From: Opitutia bacterium ISCC 52
GTDB taxonomy: Bacteria; Verrucomicrobiota; Verrucomicrobiia; Opitutales; UBA2995
NCBI GenBank assembly: GCA_014529675.2
Contig: CP076040.1
Location: 4,049,894-4,113,893 of the forward strand
DNA length: 64,000 bases
Reading direction: 5' to 3'
The notes beneath the pieces were generated by a model. The model ran no database searches, was not told the DNA's origin, and saw only the letters and a program-made list of their open reading frames with translations. The translations under genes and the position numbers were made by a program. Shown here one piece after another: positions 35,676 through 45,048 of this stretch. The stretch's first letter is position 1. Every line of letters starts with the position of its first letter.

Positions 35676-36245
35676 ATGGACGATAAGCAACAGGAAATCC
35701 TCACAATCTTTGAAGAATCGAAAGCGCTCTTGCGTGGTCACTTTATTCTGCGGTCAGGCCTTCGCAGTAGCCATTTTTTTCAGTGCGCTCGTGTCTGTGA
35801 ATACATGGACAAAGTGGAGCGGCTCGCTGAAATAATGCTCGAGAAACTCGAAGACACTGAATTCACAACCGTTCTTGCGCCGGCCATGGGTGGACTGGTT
35901 TTCGGTCAGGAAGTAGCTCGCCAGGCCAAGGTCCGATACATTTTTGCTGAAAAGCAGGATGACAAACTGGTTCTTCGTCGTGGATTCAAAATAGAACCCG
36001 CAGAAAAAGTCCTGATCGTAGAAGACGTAATCACTCGAGGCGGCCGAGCTCAGGAAGCTATTGATATTGTACGCGGACTAGAGGGTGATGTAACCGGACT
36101 GGCATTGCTAGCAGACCGCAGTGCAGGGAATGCTTCATTTGACGTCCCGGTGATCTCATTGGCGGAATTTAACTTCCCCACCTACAATCCCGAAAGTCTA
36201 CCTCCTGAATTGGAAGGAATTCCGGCGGTAAAACCGGGCTCTTAG
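35676..36245 (+). CDS. pyrE: Orotate phosphoribosyltransferase
   Basis: Converts orotate and PRPP to orotidine monophosphate in pyrimidine synthesis. The frame is open from an ATG at 35616 (209 residues), but the ATG at 35676 (MDDKQQEILTIFEESKALLR) gives 189 residues, the size of the short Thermus-type PyrE, and is preferred. The PRPP-binding motif is VLIVEDVITRGGRAQEA, and the dimer-loop lysines are in FAEKQDDKLVLRRGF. RGHFILRSGLRSSHFFQC is typical of the N-terminus. The REPIN-like element ends 69 bp upstream. Its stop overlaps the convergent protease gene by 4 bp. Confidence 0.9.
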   Translation: MDDKQQEILTIFEESKALLRGHFILRSGLRSSHFFQCARVCEYMDKVERLAEIMLEKLEDTEFTTVLAPAMGGLVFGQEVARQAKVRYIFAEKQDDKLVLRRGFKIEPAEKVLIVEDVITRGGRAQEAIDIVRGLEGDVTGLALLADRSAGNASFDVPVISLAEFNFPTYNPESLPPELEGIPAVKPGS

Positions 36246-37693
36246 TCTTTCTTAACAACAAGGGAGTTTTCCTTCCCTTCGAAGTAGATGTGGAGAAGGT
36301 TCCTCCCATCGGTGATATGTTCGAAGGCTTCACCCATGGTTTTAATTTTCGTTCGGTTGATAGCCATGATAACCATGCCGGCCTTAAGATCTCCCGCATA
36401 AGGAGAGTTCTCACCGACCTCGGTGACTAGAAGTCCTTGCACTGATTGTCCGACCAAGAATTCATCCCGTAATTCTGGACTCAGCTCAGACAGCGAGACT
36501 CCGGTAAGAAGTACGACGGTTTCGGTGGTTGTATCTTCCGATACAAGCGCATCGTTTAAATTGCCAAGAACCACGGGCAGCACGATTTCCTTCCCGTCTC
36601 GTATGACAGTCATCATCGCTTCCACACCGGGTGTAATCTGTGAAACCTTTAGCCTTAGGTCAGGCTGAGAAACTACCGGTCGACCATCGATCGCAATAAT
36701 CACGTCATAAGTGAGTAATCCAGCCTCATCTGCAGGAGTATCTGGAAACACCTGAGTTATCACAGCACCTTGCGCATTCACGACTCCAAATTCCTCAGCC
36801 ATATCTGAATTCAAATCACCAATACCGACTCCAAGGTATCCTCTACGGACTTCTCCAGTTTGGATCAGATCCATCATGACATTCTTGGCAAGATTACTGG
36901 GAATTGCGAATCCTATGCCGATACTGCCTCCAGACTGAGAGAGTATCGCGGTGTTTATACCTAACACCCTTCCTTCTGCATCGACCAAAGCACCTCCTGA
37001 GTTACCGGGATTGATCGAAGCATCTGTCTGGAGAAAATTTTCATAGGCATCACCATCGATCAAACTAAGAGAGTTACGATTGGTGGCCGAAACGATTCCT
37101 TGAGTTACGGTCTGCCCGACTCTCAATGGATTCCCTACAGCAAATACAATATCACCCACTCGTGCCTGGTCACTGTCAGCCATGATGAGAAAGGGAAGCC
37201 CCCCCTCATTGACCTTCAAGACTGCAACATCAGTCTTTGCATCGACCCCAATAATCTCCGCTTCAAGCTCTCGTCCGTCAACAAGCCGTACACTCACTCC
37301 ATCCACATTTTCAATAACATGGTTGTTGGTGAGCACGTATCCGTCACTGCTGATAATGACACCAGAACCCAGACCTTCTGATTTGGGTTTATCATCTTCC
37401 TCATCGCGCTCGCCGAAGAACTTTTTAAGAAACGGATCGTCTTGAAATTGCTCAGGCAGTTGATAGCGCTGCCCTTCGAGTAGTTTAGAAGTCGCAACGC
37501 TGACCACGGCAGGTGTTACGTTGTCCAACATATCAGCATAACTGGCCATCCTTCCCCGATTCGACCGATCCAAAGGCGTGTCGTCCCACACAATATCGGG
37601 AAGTTCACGCGTCTCAATGTTGGTGACTGCGTGAGAATGGCCCAAAACAAGGGCCCAAGAGGTGAAAATCGAAACTAGGTAACGCAATTTCAT
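36242..37693 (-). CDS. Periplasmic serine protease of the DegP/HtrA family
   Basis: A 483-residue HtrA protease and chaperone, with a signal peptide (MKLRYLVSIFTSWALVLGHS). The catalytic triad is His125 in LTNNHVIEN, Asp155 in KTDVAVLK and Ser232 in INPGNSGGALV. A first PDZ domain follows around residues 285-370 (RRGYLGVGIGDL, VFPDTPADEAGLLTYDVI). The C-terminal part, about 390-483, is a second, weaker PDZ-like domain (GENSPYAGDLKAGMVIMAIN). It degrades or refolds misfolded envelope proteins. Overlaps pyrE by 4 bp tail to tail. Located near bamA, skp and lpxD, all envelope functions. Confidence 0.93.
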   Translation of the reverse strand: MKLRYLVSIFTSWALVLGHSHAVTNIETRELPDIVWDDTPLDRSNRGRMASYADMLDNVTPAVVSVATSKLLEGQRYQLPEQFQDDPFLKKFFGERDEEDDKPKSEGLGSGVIISSDGYVLTNNHVIENVDGVSVRLVDGRELEAEIIGVDAKTDVAVLKVNEGGLPFLIMADSDQARVGDIVFAVGNPLRVGQTVTQGIVSATNRNSLSLIDGDAYENFLQTDASINPGNSGGALVDAEGRVLGINTAILSQSGGSIGIGFAIPSNLAKNVMMDLIQTGEVRRGYLGVGIGDLNSDMAEEFGVVNAQGAVITQVFPDTPADEAGLLTYDVIIAIDGRPVVSQPDLRLKVSQITPGVEAMMTVIRDGKEIVLPVVLGNLNDALVSEDTTTETVVLLTGVSLSELSPELRDEFLVGQSVQGLLVTEVGENSPYAGDLKAGMVIMAINRTKIKTMGEAFEHITDGRNLLHIYFEGKENSLVVKKD

Positions 37694-37789
37694 GAATCCA
37701 AAACGACAAGAGCGAGAAACGAAGGTTTCTAGCTAAATTAGACTGATAGTCATAGCATCAGTTGAAGCTCTTGGGAATTCCTTTCGGAA

Positions 37790-38791
37790 TCAGCCAGCGT
37801 TGCTCTCAGAACCGTCCTTCGTTTTCAGGCGAAAAAGACTGGATACACTTTCACTCAGGTGAGTTCGCATAATAGCTTTCCCCATCAGCTCGGCGATACT
37901 GATGACTGTGACAGGCACCCCCGTATCGCCCGCATCGACAGGAGTAGAGTTTGTGGTAATGAGTTCATCTAAAGGGCCATCCTTGAGACGCTTGTGCGCA
38001 TATTCGTTGAGCACGCCGTGGCTCACACAAGCTCGCACCTTGGTAGCACCATGCGCACGTACGATCTCCGCTGCAGCGGTCAAAGTTCCAGCTGTTTCAG
38101 TAATGTCGTCTACAATAAGCACTTCCTTACCTTCCACATCGCCCACTACGCTTTCTGCCTCTACATTGGCGGCATCAATGCGCTTCTTGGCGACGACACC
38201 AAAGGGACACCCAAGGATATTGGCATAAGCAGCGGCCATTTTCATACTGCCAACATCAGGGGAGATAACGACAGTGTTTTCCGTGTCAGTATGGGTAAGT
38301 AGGTATTCATAAAATACCGGAGACGCGTAAAGGTGATCCACTGGCACATCGAAGAAACCCACAATTTGCTGTGCGTGCAGATCCATAGTAAGGATACGAT
38401 TGGCCCCAGCGCAGACCAAAAGATTGGCTACTAGCTTTGATGTGATGGGCACACGTGGCTGATCCTTTCTATCCTGGCGGGCATAACCAAAGAAGGGAAT
38501 GACTGCGGTAATCCGACTGGCAGAAGCACGTCGAGCTGCATCGATAAAGATGAGCAGCTCCATGAGGTGCTGATTAGGTGGATAACAAATAGACTGAATA
38601 ATAAAAACATCTCGGCCGCGGATATTCTCATTAATTTTGGCAAAGCTTTCCCCATTGGGGAACTTGGTAACCTCGGCTGCACCGAGCGGGATACCGAGGT
38701 AGTCACAAATCTCCTCTGCAAGCGGGATATTGGAATTACAGCTGAATACTTTTAGTTTATTAGGGGTGATGAGAGCTTCCTCTTCAGTCAT
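37790..38791 (-). CDS. prs: Ribose-phosphate pyrophosphokinase
   Basis: A 333-residue PRPP synthetase. Motifs: KVFSCNSNIPLAEEICDYLG at the start, FPNGESFAKINENIRG, the ATP-binding IPFFGYARQDRKD, MDLHAQQIVGFFDVPVDHL, and the PRPP-binding loop VLIVDDITETAGTL. A C-terminal tail of about 15 residues beyond the usual end (KTKDGSESNAG) is extra. Supplies PRPP for purine, pyrimidine, His and Trp synthesis. Its start overlaps the end of lpxD by 4 bp, so the two are translated from the same message; a weak inverted repeat downstream at about 37770-37785 may end it. Confidence 0.94.
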   Translation of the reverse strand: MTEEEALITPNKLKVFSCNSNIPLAEEICDYLGIPLGAAEVTKFPNGESFAKINENIRGRDVFIIQSICYPPNQHLMELLIFIDAARRASASRITAVIPFFGYARQDRKDQPRVPITSKLVANLLVCAGANRILTMDLHAQQIVGFFDVPVDHLYASPVFYEYLLTHTDTENTVVISPDVGSMKMAAAYANILGCPFGVVAKKRIDAANVEAESVVGDVEGKEVLIVDDITETAGTLTAAAEIVRAHGATKVRACVSHGVLNEYAHKRLKDGPLDELITTNSTPVDAGDTGVPVTVISIAELMGKAIMRTHLSESVSSLFRLKTKDGSESNAG

Positions 38792-39831
38792 GGATCGGAT
38801 GTCGGATGGGTTTCGAGCTTGTCGACTCTACGGAATAGGTCGGGAAGTTTTTTGCGGAGCACATTGAACTTTTGTGCTTGGAAATATGGCATTGCTGGAT
38901 CGCCAGACACAAAGCTTTTAGCAGGTAAATTTGAATAGACGTTGGTCGATCCGCCAATTTGACAGAAGTCACCGATAGATAAGTGACCAGAAACTCCGGA
39001 CTTACCGCCTAGTAAAACAAAATCGCCAATCGAAGTACTTCCTGCCACTCCCACTTGAGCGGCCAGAAAGCACCCTTTCCCAATCGTTACGTTGTGTGCG
39101 ATCTGGACCTGATTATCGATCTTCGTCCCCTGCCCGATTCGGGTTTCGTCAAAACGTGCACGATCGATGGTGGTATTGGAGCCCACATCGACATGATCTT
39201 CGAGCACAACAATGCCCACCTGTGGAGAGCGGAGGTGTTGACCATCCACGGTCTCATAACCAAAACCTTCAGAGCCAATTACTGCTCCGGAATGCACGAT
39301 GCAGTCGGATCCAAGCTTGCAGTAATCCATGATCGTCGCACGAGGCTTCAAAACACAATCGTCCCCAAGTTCAGCAAAAGGTCCCACATAAGCATGCGCA
39401 TGGATCTCACTATTTTCGCCTACCTTTGCACCCTCTTCAATTACAGCAAAAGGCCCCACAAAAACAGAATCAGCCAGCTGTACAGAATCATGAATGCTCG
39501 CGGTATCATGAACACCTGACTCCCGCTTGGGGCTGAGCTGGTGCTGGATGTTTTCGCAAATGAGATCTATTGCCCGCGAAGGATTTCCGTGCAGCAGGTA
39601 TATTTGCTCCTTCGAAGGATCACACTCGTAGTCTTCCGGAAGAATGAGCACGCTGGCTTTACAATCTGGAACCGCCTTGCGGTACTTCTTCCCGGATAAG
39701 AAAGAGAGATCTCCCGCCTGCGCAGAATCAAGAGATGCGATGCCATTGATTTCACCTTCCCACGATCCCTTGATGGATATGGGAGAAGTCAAATTTAGAA
39801 CCAGTTCAAGATTCAGTTCAAAGCATGGCAT
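38788..39831 (-). CDS. lpxD: UDP-3-O-acylglucosamine N-acyltransferase
   Basis: A 347-residue LpxD, the third step of lipid A synthesis. The N-terminal UDP-binding domain holds GIASLDSAQAGDLSFLSGKKY. The middle is a left-handed beta-helix of hexapeptide repeats, with catalytic His in QIAHNVTIG and SEGFGYETVDG. The chain ends FRRVDKLETH. Start: the frame begins at a TTG (39837), but ATG at 39831 (MPCFELNLEL) fits the family. A terminator hairpin ends just 5 bases before this ATG, leaving no leader or Shine-Dalgarno, so the message may be leaderless or the terminator read through. Overlaps prs by 4 bp. Confidence 0.93.
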   Translation of the reverse strand: MPCFELNLELVLNLTSPISIKGSWEGEINGIASLDSAQAGDLSFLSGKKYRKAVPDCKASVLILPEDYECDPSKEQIYLLHGNPSRAIDLICENIQHQLSPKRESGVHDTASIHDSVQLADSVFVGPFAVIEEGAKVGENSEIHAHAYVGPFAELGDDCVLKPRATIMDYCKLGSDCIVHSGAVIGSEGFGYETVDGQHLRSPQVGIVVLEDHVDVGSNTTIDRARFDETRIGQGTKIDNQVQIAHNVTIGKGCFLAAQVGVAGSTSIGDFVLLGGKSGVSGHLSIGDFCQIGGSTNVYSNLPAKSFVSGDPAMPYFQAQKFNVLRKKLPDLFRRVDKLETHPTSDP

Positions 39832-39835
39832 CGAC

Positions 39836-39868
39836 AAAAAAAACCCTGCTTCTAAACGAAACAGGGTT
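39836..39868 (-). terminator. Rho-independent terminator after skp, abutting the lpxD start
   Basis: On the minus strand AACCCTG and CAGGGTT form a 7 bp stem with a 13-base loop, followed by a run of eight T. It lies about 110 bp after the skp stop codon and 5 bases before the lpxD ATG, so it should end the rplY-to-skp transcript. Confidence 0.75.
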
Positions 39869-39974
39869 CAATTGGAAAAGTGTTAAATTTGCGGAGCGAC
39901 TTGAGAATTTCAGTTGCACGTTGGTGGCAGGAGTTTCCCCCTCCATCTGGGTAGGCTTCAAAAAATCTAAAACT

Positions 39975-40574
39975 CTAGTTTGCTGGCTCATCTACCGGAG
40001 CAACAGGTGCATCTGCATTGAGAACGTCGAGCACTTCGTCCGTCGTATCCCATGCCGGGTTGGCATAGATCACAGATGGAAGTCCGATGTTTGTTCCGGT
40101 TGAAATGTCGAAGACTAAGTCAGCACCTTTCTGCTGAGCTACCTCAAGGATCACCGTCTTAATCTCCTCGAGCATGAACTGGCGTTGCGTAGCCTGCTGT
40201 TGGCTGAGCTGGCTATTGGTGCTTTGGCGAAACATTTGAACTTCCTGCTGCATGCTGCGGATCTTCTCCATTTGGAGGTCGGCATCCTTCTCAGCTTCAA
40301 TACGAGCTTCGTCTGAGAGTGCAGGGTTCTGAGCCTGTTCGATCATGGTCTTATAGGCTTCCACTTCTGTTTCCCCGGAAGCGATCATTTCATCGAGCTG
40401 AGCCTTAGCGGTATCAAATCGACCCTGGATTTTATCACCAGCTTCCTTGGTTTTGTAATAGTTGTCATACAAGGTGGCGACATCGATCGTCATGATTGAA
40501 TGCTCCGCTACCGCTTGTTGGACCAAAGCGAAAGGAAGCGCCACAAGAGCGACACTGAGTAAGAACGTTTTCAT
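39975..40574 (-). CDS. skp: OmpH/Skp-like periplasmic chaperone
   Basis: A 199-residue secreted protein. The ATG at 40574 begins a signal peptide (MKTFLLSVALVALPFALVQQ); the longer frame starts at a TTG 5 codons before. The mature part opens HSIMTIDVATLYDNYYKTKEA, as in the OmpH family, then forms a long charged coiled coil (about residues 45-130) of the tentacle type. The C-terminal VAQQKGADLVFDISTGTN is also typical of the family. It carries unfolded outer-membrane proteins to the BAM complex. Directly downstream of bamA with 27 bp between, as in many Gram-negative bacteria, followed by lpxD. Confidence 0.88.
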   Translation of the reverse strand: MKTFLLSVALVALPFALVQQAVAEHSIMTIDVATLYDNYYKTKEAGDKIQGRFDTAKAQLDEMIASGETEVEAYKTMIEQAQNPALSDEARIEAEKDADLQMEKIRSMQQEVQMFRQSTNSQLSQQQATQRQFMLEEIKTVILEVAQQKGADLVFDISTGTNIGLPSVIYANPAWDTTDEVLDVLNADAPVAPVDEPAN

Positions 40575-40601
40575 GGGCTTAAGAATCAAGTTAAATTTTG
40601 T

Positions 40602-43079
40602 TTAGAAGCGAGTACCAAAATTGAAGTTAAATTGGGCTCCTTCATCATTGGTGTAAATGAGTTCACCGAACTCGTCTTTGATGGTGGTAGAGTTCATCGG
40701 AATTGCATAATCAAGGCGAAGAGGAGTTCCCATAACCATGAGCGTAATACCTACACCCACGTTATCACTCCACCAATCCATTCCAAAATCAACAAATCCC
40801 CGATTCACGAGACCCCCATCGTAAAAAGCTGAAATACGCACCTGCTCAGAGATACTGTAGAAATACTCCGCAGTAAACATGGCGTACGTCTGACCTCCCT
40901 TTGGTTCGAAAGTCGGAAACGAACGATATCGAGGATTCCCATTTTCATCCCGAAAAATTCCTCCAAAGGGATCTCGTAATGGCTCCCCCATATCGACCGG
41001 TCCAACCATACGATAATCATACCCACGGACCGTATTTGGGCCACCTAGAAAGTATTGCTCTGCGAAAGGAAGACGTTTCGTGTCATCATAGCCAAAACCA
41101 ACTCCAGCTCTCATATCGAGCAGGATACCCTGCCCTAACTCAAACGTAGGTATCCAGGTAGCTCCTAGAAATTCGACCTTCCCGAAATCTTGAGTACCTC
41201 CCAAGGGGCCCCCAGCAACGGTGTTGATCAACTGCAACCGCATTCCCTTGGTAGTGAAAAGAAGCTTGTCCCGCGTATCGCGTGCGAGGGCTACAGACAC
41301 CCGGGAAACGGTACTATTGATCTCGTTCCGTCTTAAATCCAATTCCTCTTCCTTGAAAAAATTTCGGAATGCGAACGGAATCTGGCTAAAGAAGTCCAGA
41401 GTCACGTCTTCCAACCCGTAACCGATGCGTCCTTCGATCAGTCCAAAGAGGCGTTTTCTTACAAATACCTCAAACCCAGCTCGGGTTTCCTGATAGAGGG
41501 TACTTAAGAAGTCGGACTCCTGGTTGTAGATTTGGAAACCAAACGCTAACTGGTAAAAATAGTTATCCAGAAAATAAGGCTCTTCAAAATAGATACTCAT
41601 TTGAGAGGACCGTGAACCCGCTTCTAAACGGATACGCAGCTTTTGCCCATCTCCTTGAAAGAAGGACCTGAAATTAAAGAGGTCAAAATTTCCCTGAGTA
41701 ATTTCGATAAATCCAACCGCTCTTTGGATAGAAGAAAAACCAGCTCCAAAGGTGAAGTTACCCGTACGTCCTTCTTTCACAGTAACTTTGAAGTTCCGCC
41801 GTTGTGGGATATTGGTTGGCTCATCTGTTACTTCAACTCCACCGGCATCATCAAACCAACGCGTATTTTCTAGGCGCTGCTTACTGACCTTCATGCGAAC
41901 CAAATCAAAGGGCATTCCAGGAGCCAGGGATAACTCCCGCAGGATCACCACACTCTTCGTCTTGGTGTTACCTTCAATAACAATGGATTCTACGCGAAAG
42001 CGCTCTCCTTCAGTAACCGCAAACTCAAGGTCAATAGCCCCCGTTTCCAAGTTAGGGATCCGTTGAACATTGATTCGGCAATCTAGATACCCGACCGACC
42101 CGTAAAAGTCGGAGAGTGCTTCATTCGCTTCGTCAATTTCTTCAGGGGCAAATACATCCCCTTCTTTAATTTCAATGCCCTGTACGAGTAGATCAGATGG
42201 GAAAAGTTCATTTCCGGTAACAGAAATTCTGCCGATATGATACTGCTTCCCTTCGGTAAATGGGATGTTTATGACCAAGCGACCTTCTCGGCTATAGTCA
42301 TACTCGATTTGATCCTCAGCAATATCTGCATCCAGAAAACCTTCCTCTCGGGCATATGCAAGAGCTTCAATTAAATCTTCTTCGAACTGCGTCTCATCTA
42401 ACTTGCCAGAACCCGTGAGCCAGGAAATCCAATTCCAGGGCCGAGTCTTCATCTGCTTTATCAGCTTCTTGTTTTTGATTTCCTGAGCACCGACAAAATT
42501 GATCTCACTAACACGAACTTTTGGACCTTCATCGATGGTAAAGGTGATTTCTCCGAAACCAGTGTCTGGATCGCGATCAATCGAATAATCGATAGATGCC
42601 TGCGTGAATCCACGTTTTTGGTAGAATTCGAAAAGCTTTTGAGAATCCTCCTTAACCAATCGCTCATTCAGGGACGCATTGGCTCGAGTAGAGATTTCTT
42701 TTCTCAGGCGCTTTTCTTTAATCCGATAATTTCCGTCATAGTAGATGGCCAACACCCGATATTTTGACTTCACCCGAAAGATTAGATCCTTTGTGTCAGC
42801 ATCCACCTCTCTCTGTTTTACGTCAATATACTCGAACAGACCGGTACTGTACAGTGAACGTAATGAATCATCAACGATCGCTTCACTATAAGGCATGCCG
42901 GAACGAACCTGCATGTTTGAACGGAGCACTGCTTCGTTAACATTCTGTACACCAATAAACTCGATTTCAACCTTCCCAATAGTCACATCCCTTTGCGGGA
43001 GTTGTGCAGCTAGGTAGGTTGCTCCGAGTAGCGGTATGGCCAGGATAAGTGCCTGAGTCAGTCTAGTAACCAGACTCAT
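40602..43079 (-). CDS. bamA: Outer membrane protein assembly factor BamA
   Basis: An 825-residue Omp85 protein that inserts beta-barrels in the outer membrane. The ATG at 43079 (MSLVTRLTQALILAIPLLGA) opens a signal peptide; a start at 43106 would add nine residues. Five POTRA domains fill about residues 30-425, with the first being VTIGKVEIEFIGVQNVNEAV. The barrel includes the conserved FLGGPNTVRGYDYRMVGP (the RGY/lid-lock region) and ends in aromatic FNFNFGTRF, the C-terminal signature for barrel recognition. The start overlaps the end of dnaB by 17 bp. The partner Skp and LpxD genes follow. Confidence 0.94.
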   Translation of the reverse strand: MSLVTRLTQALILAIPLLGATYLAAQLPQRDVTIGKVEIEFIGVQNVNEAVLRSNMQVRSGMPYSEAIVDDSLRSLYSTGLFEYIDVKQREVDADTKDLIFRVKSKYRVLAIYYDGNYRIKEKRLRKEISTRANASLNERLVKEDSQKLFEFYQKRGFTQASIDYSIDRDPDTGFGEITFTIDEGPKVRVSEINFVGAQEIKNKKLIKQMKTRPWNWISWLTGSGKLDETQFEEDLIEALAYAREEGFLDADIAEDQIEYDYSREGRLVINIPFTEGKQYHIGRISVTGNELFPSDLLVQGIEIKEGDVFAPEEIDEANEALSDFYGSVGYLDCRINVQRIPNLETGAIDLEFAVTEGERFRVESIVIEGNTKTKSVVILRELSLAPGMPFDLVRMKVSKQRLENTRWFDDAGGVEVTDEPTNIPQRRNFKVTVKEGRTGNFTFGAGFSSIQRAVGFIEITQGNFDLFNFRSFFQGDGQKLRIRLEAGSRSSQMSIYFEEPYFLDNYFYQLAFGFQIYNQESDFLSTLYQETRAGFEVFVRKRLFGLIEGRIGYGLEDVTLDFFSQIPFAFRNFFKEEELDLRRNEINSTVSRVSVALARDTRDKLLFTTKGMRLQLINTVAGGPLGGTQDFGKVEFLGATWIPTFELGQGILLDMRAGVGFGYDDTKRLPFAEQYFLGGPNTVRGYDYRMVGPVDMGEPLRDPFGGIFRDENGNPRYRSFPTFEPKGGQTYAMFTAEYFYSISEQVRISAFYDGGLVNRGFVDFGMDWWSDNVGVGITLMVMGTPLRLDYAIPMNSTTIKDEFGELIYTNDEGAQFNFNFGTRF

Positions 43080-44529
43080 GATCAGATTGCGGCGAATAAT
43101 TCTCAAAGCGGGTGTATTCCTTACGAAAGGTTAATTTCAGTTCTCCTACTGGTCCATTGCGCTGCTTGGCAACGATTAAATCGGCGACGTTTCCAATTGT
43201 CTGAAACTCGTCTTCTGAGTCCTTTGGTTTGGAGAGTAAAAGTACGACATCAGCATCCTGTTCAATTGATCCTGATTCTCTCAAATCAGACAGTCTGGGC
43301 TTTCTTTTTTCTTTCTCCATATCACGGTTCAGCTGACTCAAGACAATCACCGGAACTTCAAGTTCCTTCGCCAAGCCCTTTATCCCACGAGAGATTTCAG
43401 ATATTTGCTGTTCACGACCCACAGAGGGGTTTGTCCCAGCTAAAAGTTGTAGATAATCGACTACCACAAGCCCTACAGAACGTCCGTATTTGTTTTGAAT
43501 CCTGGAGGCAATCCGGCGCGATTTGGCCCGAAGTTCCATAATGGTTATATTACTGGAATCATCGATAACAATGGGAGCTTTCTTCAGCTCAATCGCAGCC
43601 TCGGCCAGCAACTGTTTTTCCTCAGCAGAGCAAAACCCATCCTGCAATCGACTCATCGATACCCGAGCCCGTGCGCATAGAAGACGCATACCAAGGTCTT
43701 GGTGACTCATTTCCAAACTGAAAATGATCGTGGGAGATCCTTCTTCGCCTTTGGCTGTGGCCACTGATTCAGCAATGTTCATCGCCAAGCTGGTTTTACC
43801 CATGGATGGCCGCGCTGCGAGAACGATCATGTTACTCTTCTGCATACCAAGGGTCAGAGCATCCAGATCTTTAAGCCCGGTAGAAACACCCCGCATAGAT
43901 CCCTTCCCCTCGAGGAAGGAATGGACCATGGCTACTGCAGCATCAATGGTAGTAGAAATATCACGGGATGCGTCTTCCGACTTATCCATCCCAATTTCAA
44001 AGATCTCAGTTTCTACGGCCTGCAAAAACTCGGCGAGATTCTCCTGCTCTTCAAAGCAACGTTCCACGGTGTGAGTGGAGGAACGAATCAATCGACGGAG
44101 AAGGTATTTGGTCCGAACAATATCGAGAAAGTGATTGGCGTGGGCCGTGGTCTCGATCCGGTCCATGATTTGGTTGATCCCCGGAATACCACCCACCATT
44201 TCCAGTTGGTTCTTATTGGCGAGTTCCTCAGCCAGGAGGATTTCGTCTACAGCGGTCTTTTTCTCATAGAGAGAAACAATCGATTCGTAGATGATTTGGT
44301 GAGTGGCCACATAGAAACCTTCGGCAGGAAGATTTCGCTCCAAGCAGAGCGGCAACACTTCGCTACTGTCGAGGATACAAGATGCCAATAACCCCTGCTC
44401 TGCCTCAACATTGTGGGGCATGGTCCGACCTACGAGGCCTCCGCTAGAGTCAGAGTCTCTCTTCGACCTGCCAGCACGATTAGCGTACTGGCTGCCCGAT
44501 GCTTGTGAGGAACGAGAAGAGGTTGCCAT
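43063..44529 (-). CDS. dnaB: Replicative DNA helicase
   Basis: A 488-residue DnaB hexameric helicase. The first 35 residues are a Ser/Arg/Gly-rich extension (SSRSSQASGSQYANRAGRS). The N-terminal domain starts PHNVEAEQGLLASCIL. The RecA-like domain has Walker A ARPSMGKTSLAMN, the TIIFSLEMSHQDLG segment, VVDYLQLLAG (Walker B) and ISRGIKGLAKELEVPVIVLSQL, then LSDLRESGSIEQDADVV and RNGPVGELKLTF. No intein is seen. It is downstream of ribosomal genes rpsF and rplI with ssb, the common bacterial arrangement, and overlaps bamA. Confidence 0.95.
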   Translation of the reverse strand: MATSSRSSQASGSQYANRAGRSKRDSDSSGGLVGRTMPHNVEAEQGLLASCILDSSEVLPLCLERNLPAEGFYVATHQIIYESIVSLYEKKTAVDEILLAEELANKNQLEMVGGIPGINQIMDRIETTAHANHFLDIVRTKYLLRRLIRSSTHTVERCFEEQENLAEFLQAVETEIFEIGMDKSEDASRDISTTIDAAVAMVHSFLEGKGSMRGVSTGLKDLDALTLGMQKSNMIVLAARPSMGKTSLAMNIAESVATAKGEEGSPTIIFSLEMSHQDLGMRLLCARARVSMSRLQDGFCSAEEKQLLAEAAIELKKAPIVIDDSSNITIMELRAKSRRIASRIQNKYGRSVGLVVVDYLQLLAGTNPSVGREQQISEISRGIKGLAKELEVPVIVLSQLNRDMEKEKRKPRLSDLRESGSIEQDADVVLLLSKPKDSEDEFQTIGNVADLIVAKQRNGPVGELKLTFRKEYTRFENYSPQSDHESGY

Positions 44530-44561
44530 CAGATGAGTAAATTTGGGCTAGAAACTAGCCT

Positions 44562-45029
44562 CTATTCCTCATCTTCGTGCAGAGGTACTACTTCAAACTC
44601 GAAGTCTACCACTACTTCAGGATGCAACTTGATCTCGATTGTGTGTTTACCCAACTCCTTGATCGGAGTTTTTAGCTGAATCTGTTTCCGATCCAGCTCA
44701 ATACCAGCTTCGGTGATGTGCTCGAGTAAATCCTTAGCAGTAACCGCACCGAACATCTTGCCTTCTTCACCAGCACGTACTTGCACGGCAATGTGAATGC
44801 CTTCGATCCGGCCCTTTAAGGCCTCGGCTTCTTGAATATCTTTTGCTTCGCGTGAAGCACGCGCCACTTTAAGTGATTCGATTTGCTTACGGTTAGAGGC
44901 AGTCAAAGGAACTGCGATCTTCTGCGGAATTAGGTAATTCCGGGCAAAACCGGCCTTTACTTTTGCTTCGTCCCCTTCGGCACCAAGGCCTTCTACGGGT
45001 TTGAGTAATAAAACATCTGCTGTCGCCAT
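44562..45029 (-). CDS. rplI: 50S ribosomal protein L9
   Basis: A 155-residue L9. The N-terminal domain reads VLLLKPVEGLGAEGDEAKV then KAGFARNYLIPQKIAVP, matching the signature of L9, then a long connecting helix and a C-terminal domain (MFGAVTAKDLLEHI). Ends in an acidic tail. It lies between ssb and dnaB with 19 and 32 bp spacings, so is cotranscribed with them. No Shine-Dalgarno is seen; an AT-rich stretch precedes the ATG. Confidence 0.95.
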   Translation of the reverse strand: MATADVLLLKPVEGLGAEGDEAKVKAGFARNYLIPQKIAVPLTASNRKQIESLKVARASREAKDIQEAEALKGRIEGIHIAVQVRAGEEGKMFGAVTAKDLLEHITEAGIELDRKQIQLKTPIKELGKHTIEIKLHPEVVVDFEFEVVPLHEDEE

Positions 45030-45048
45030 GATTAATTAAATTATAGGT

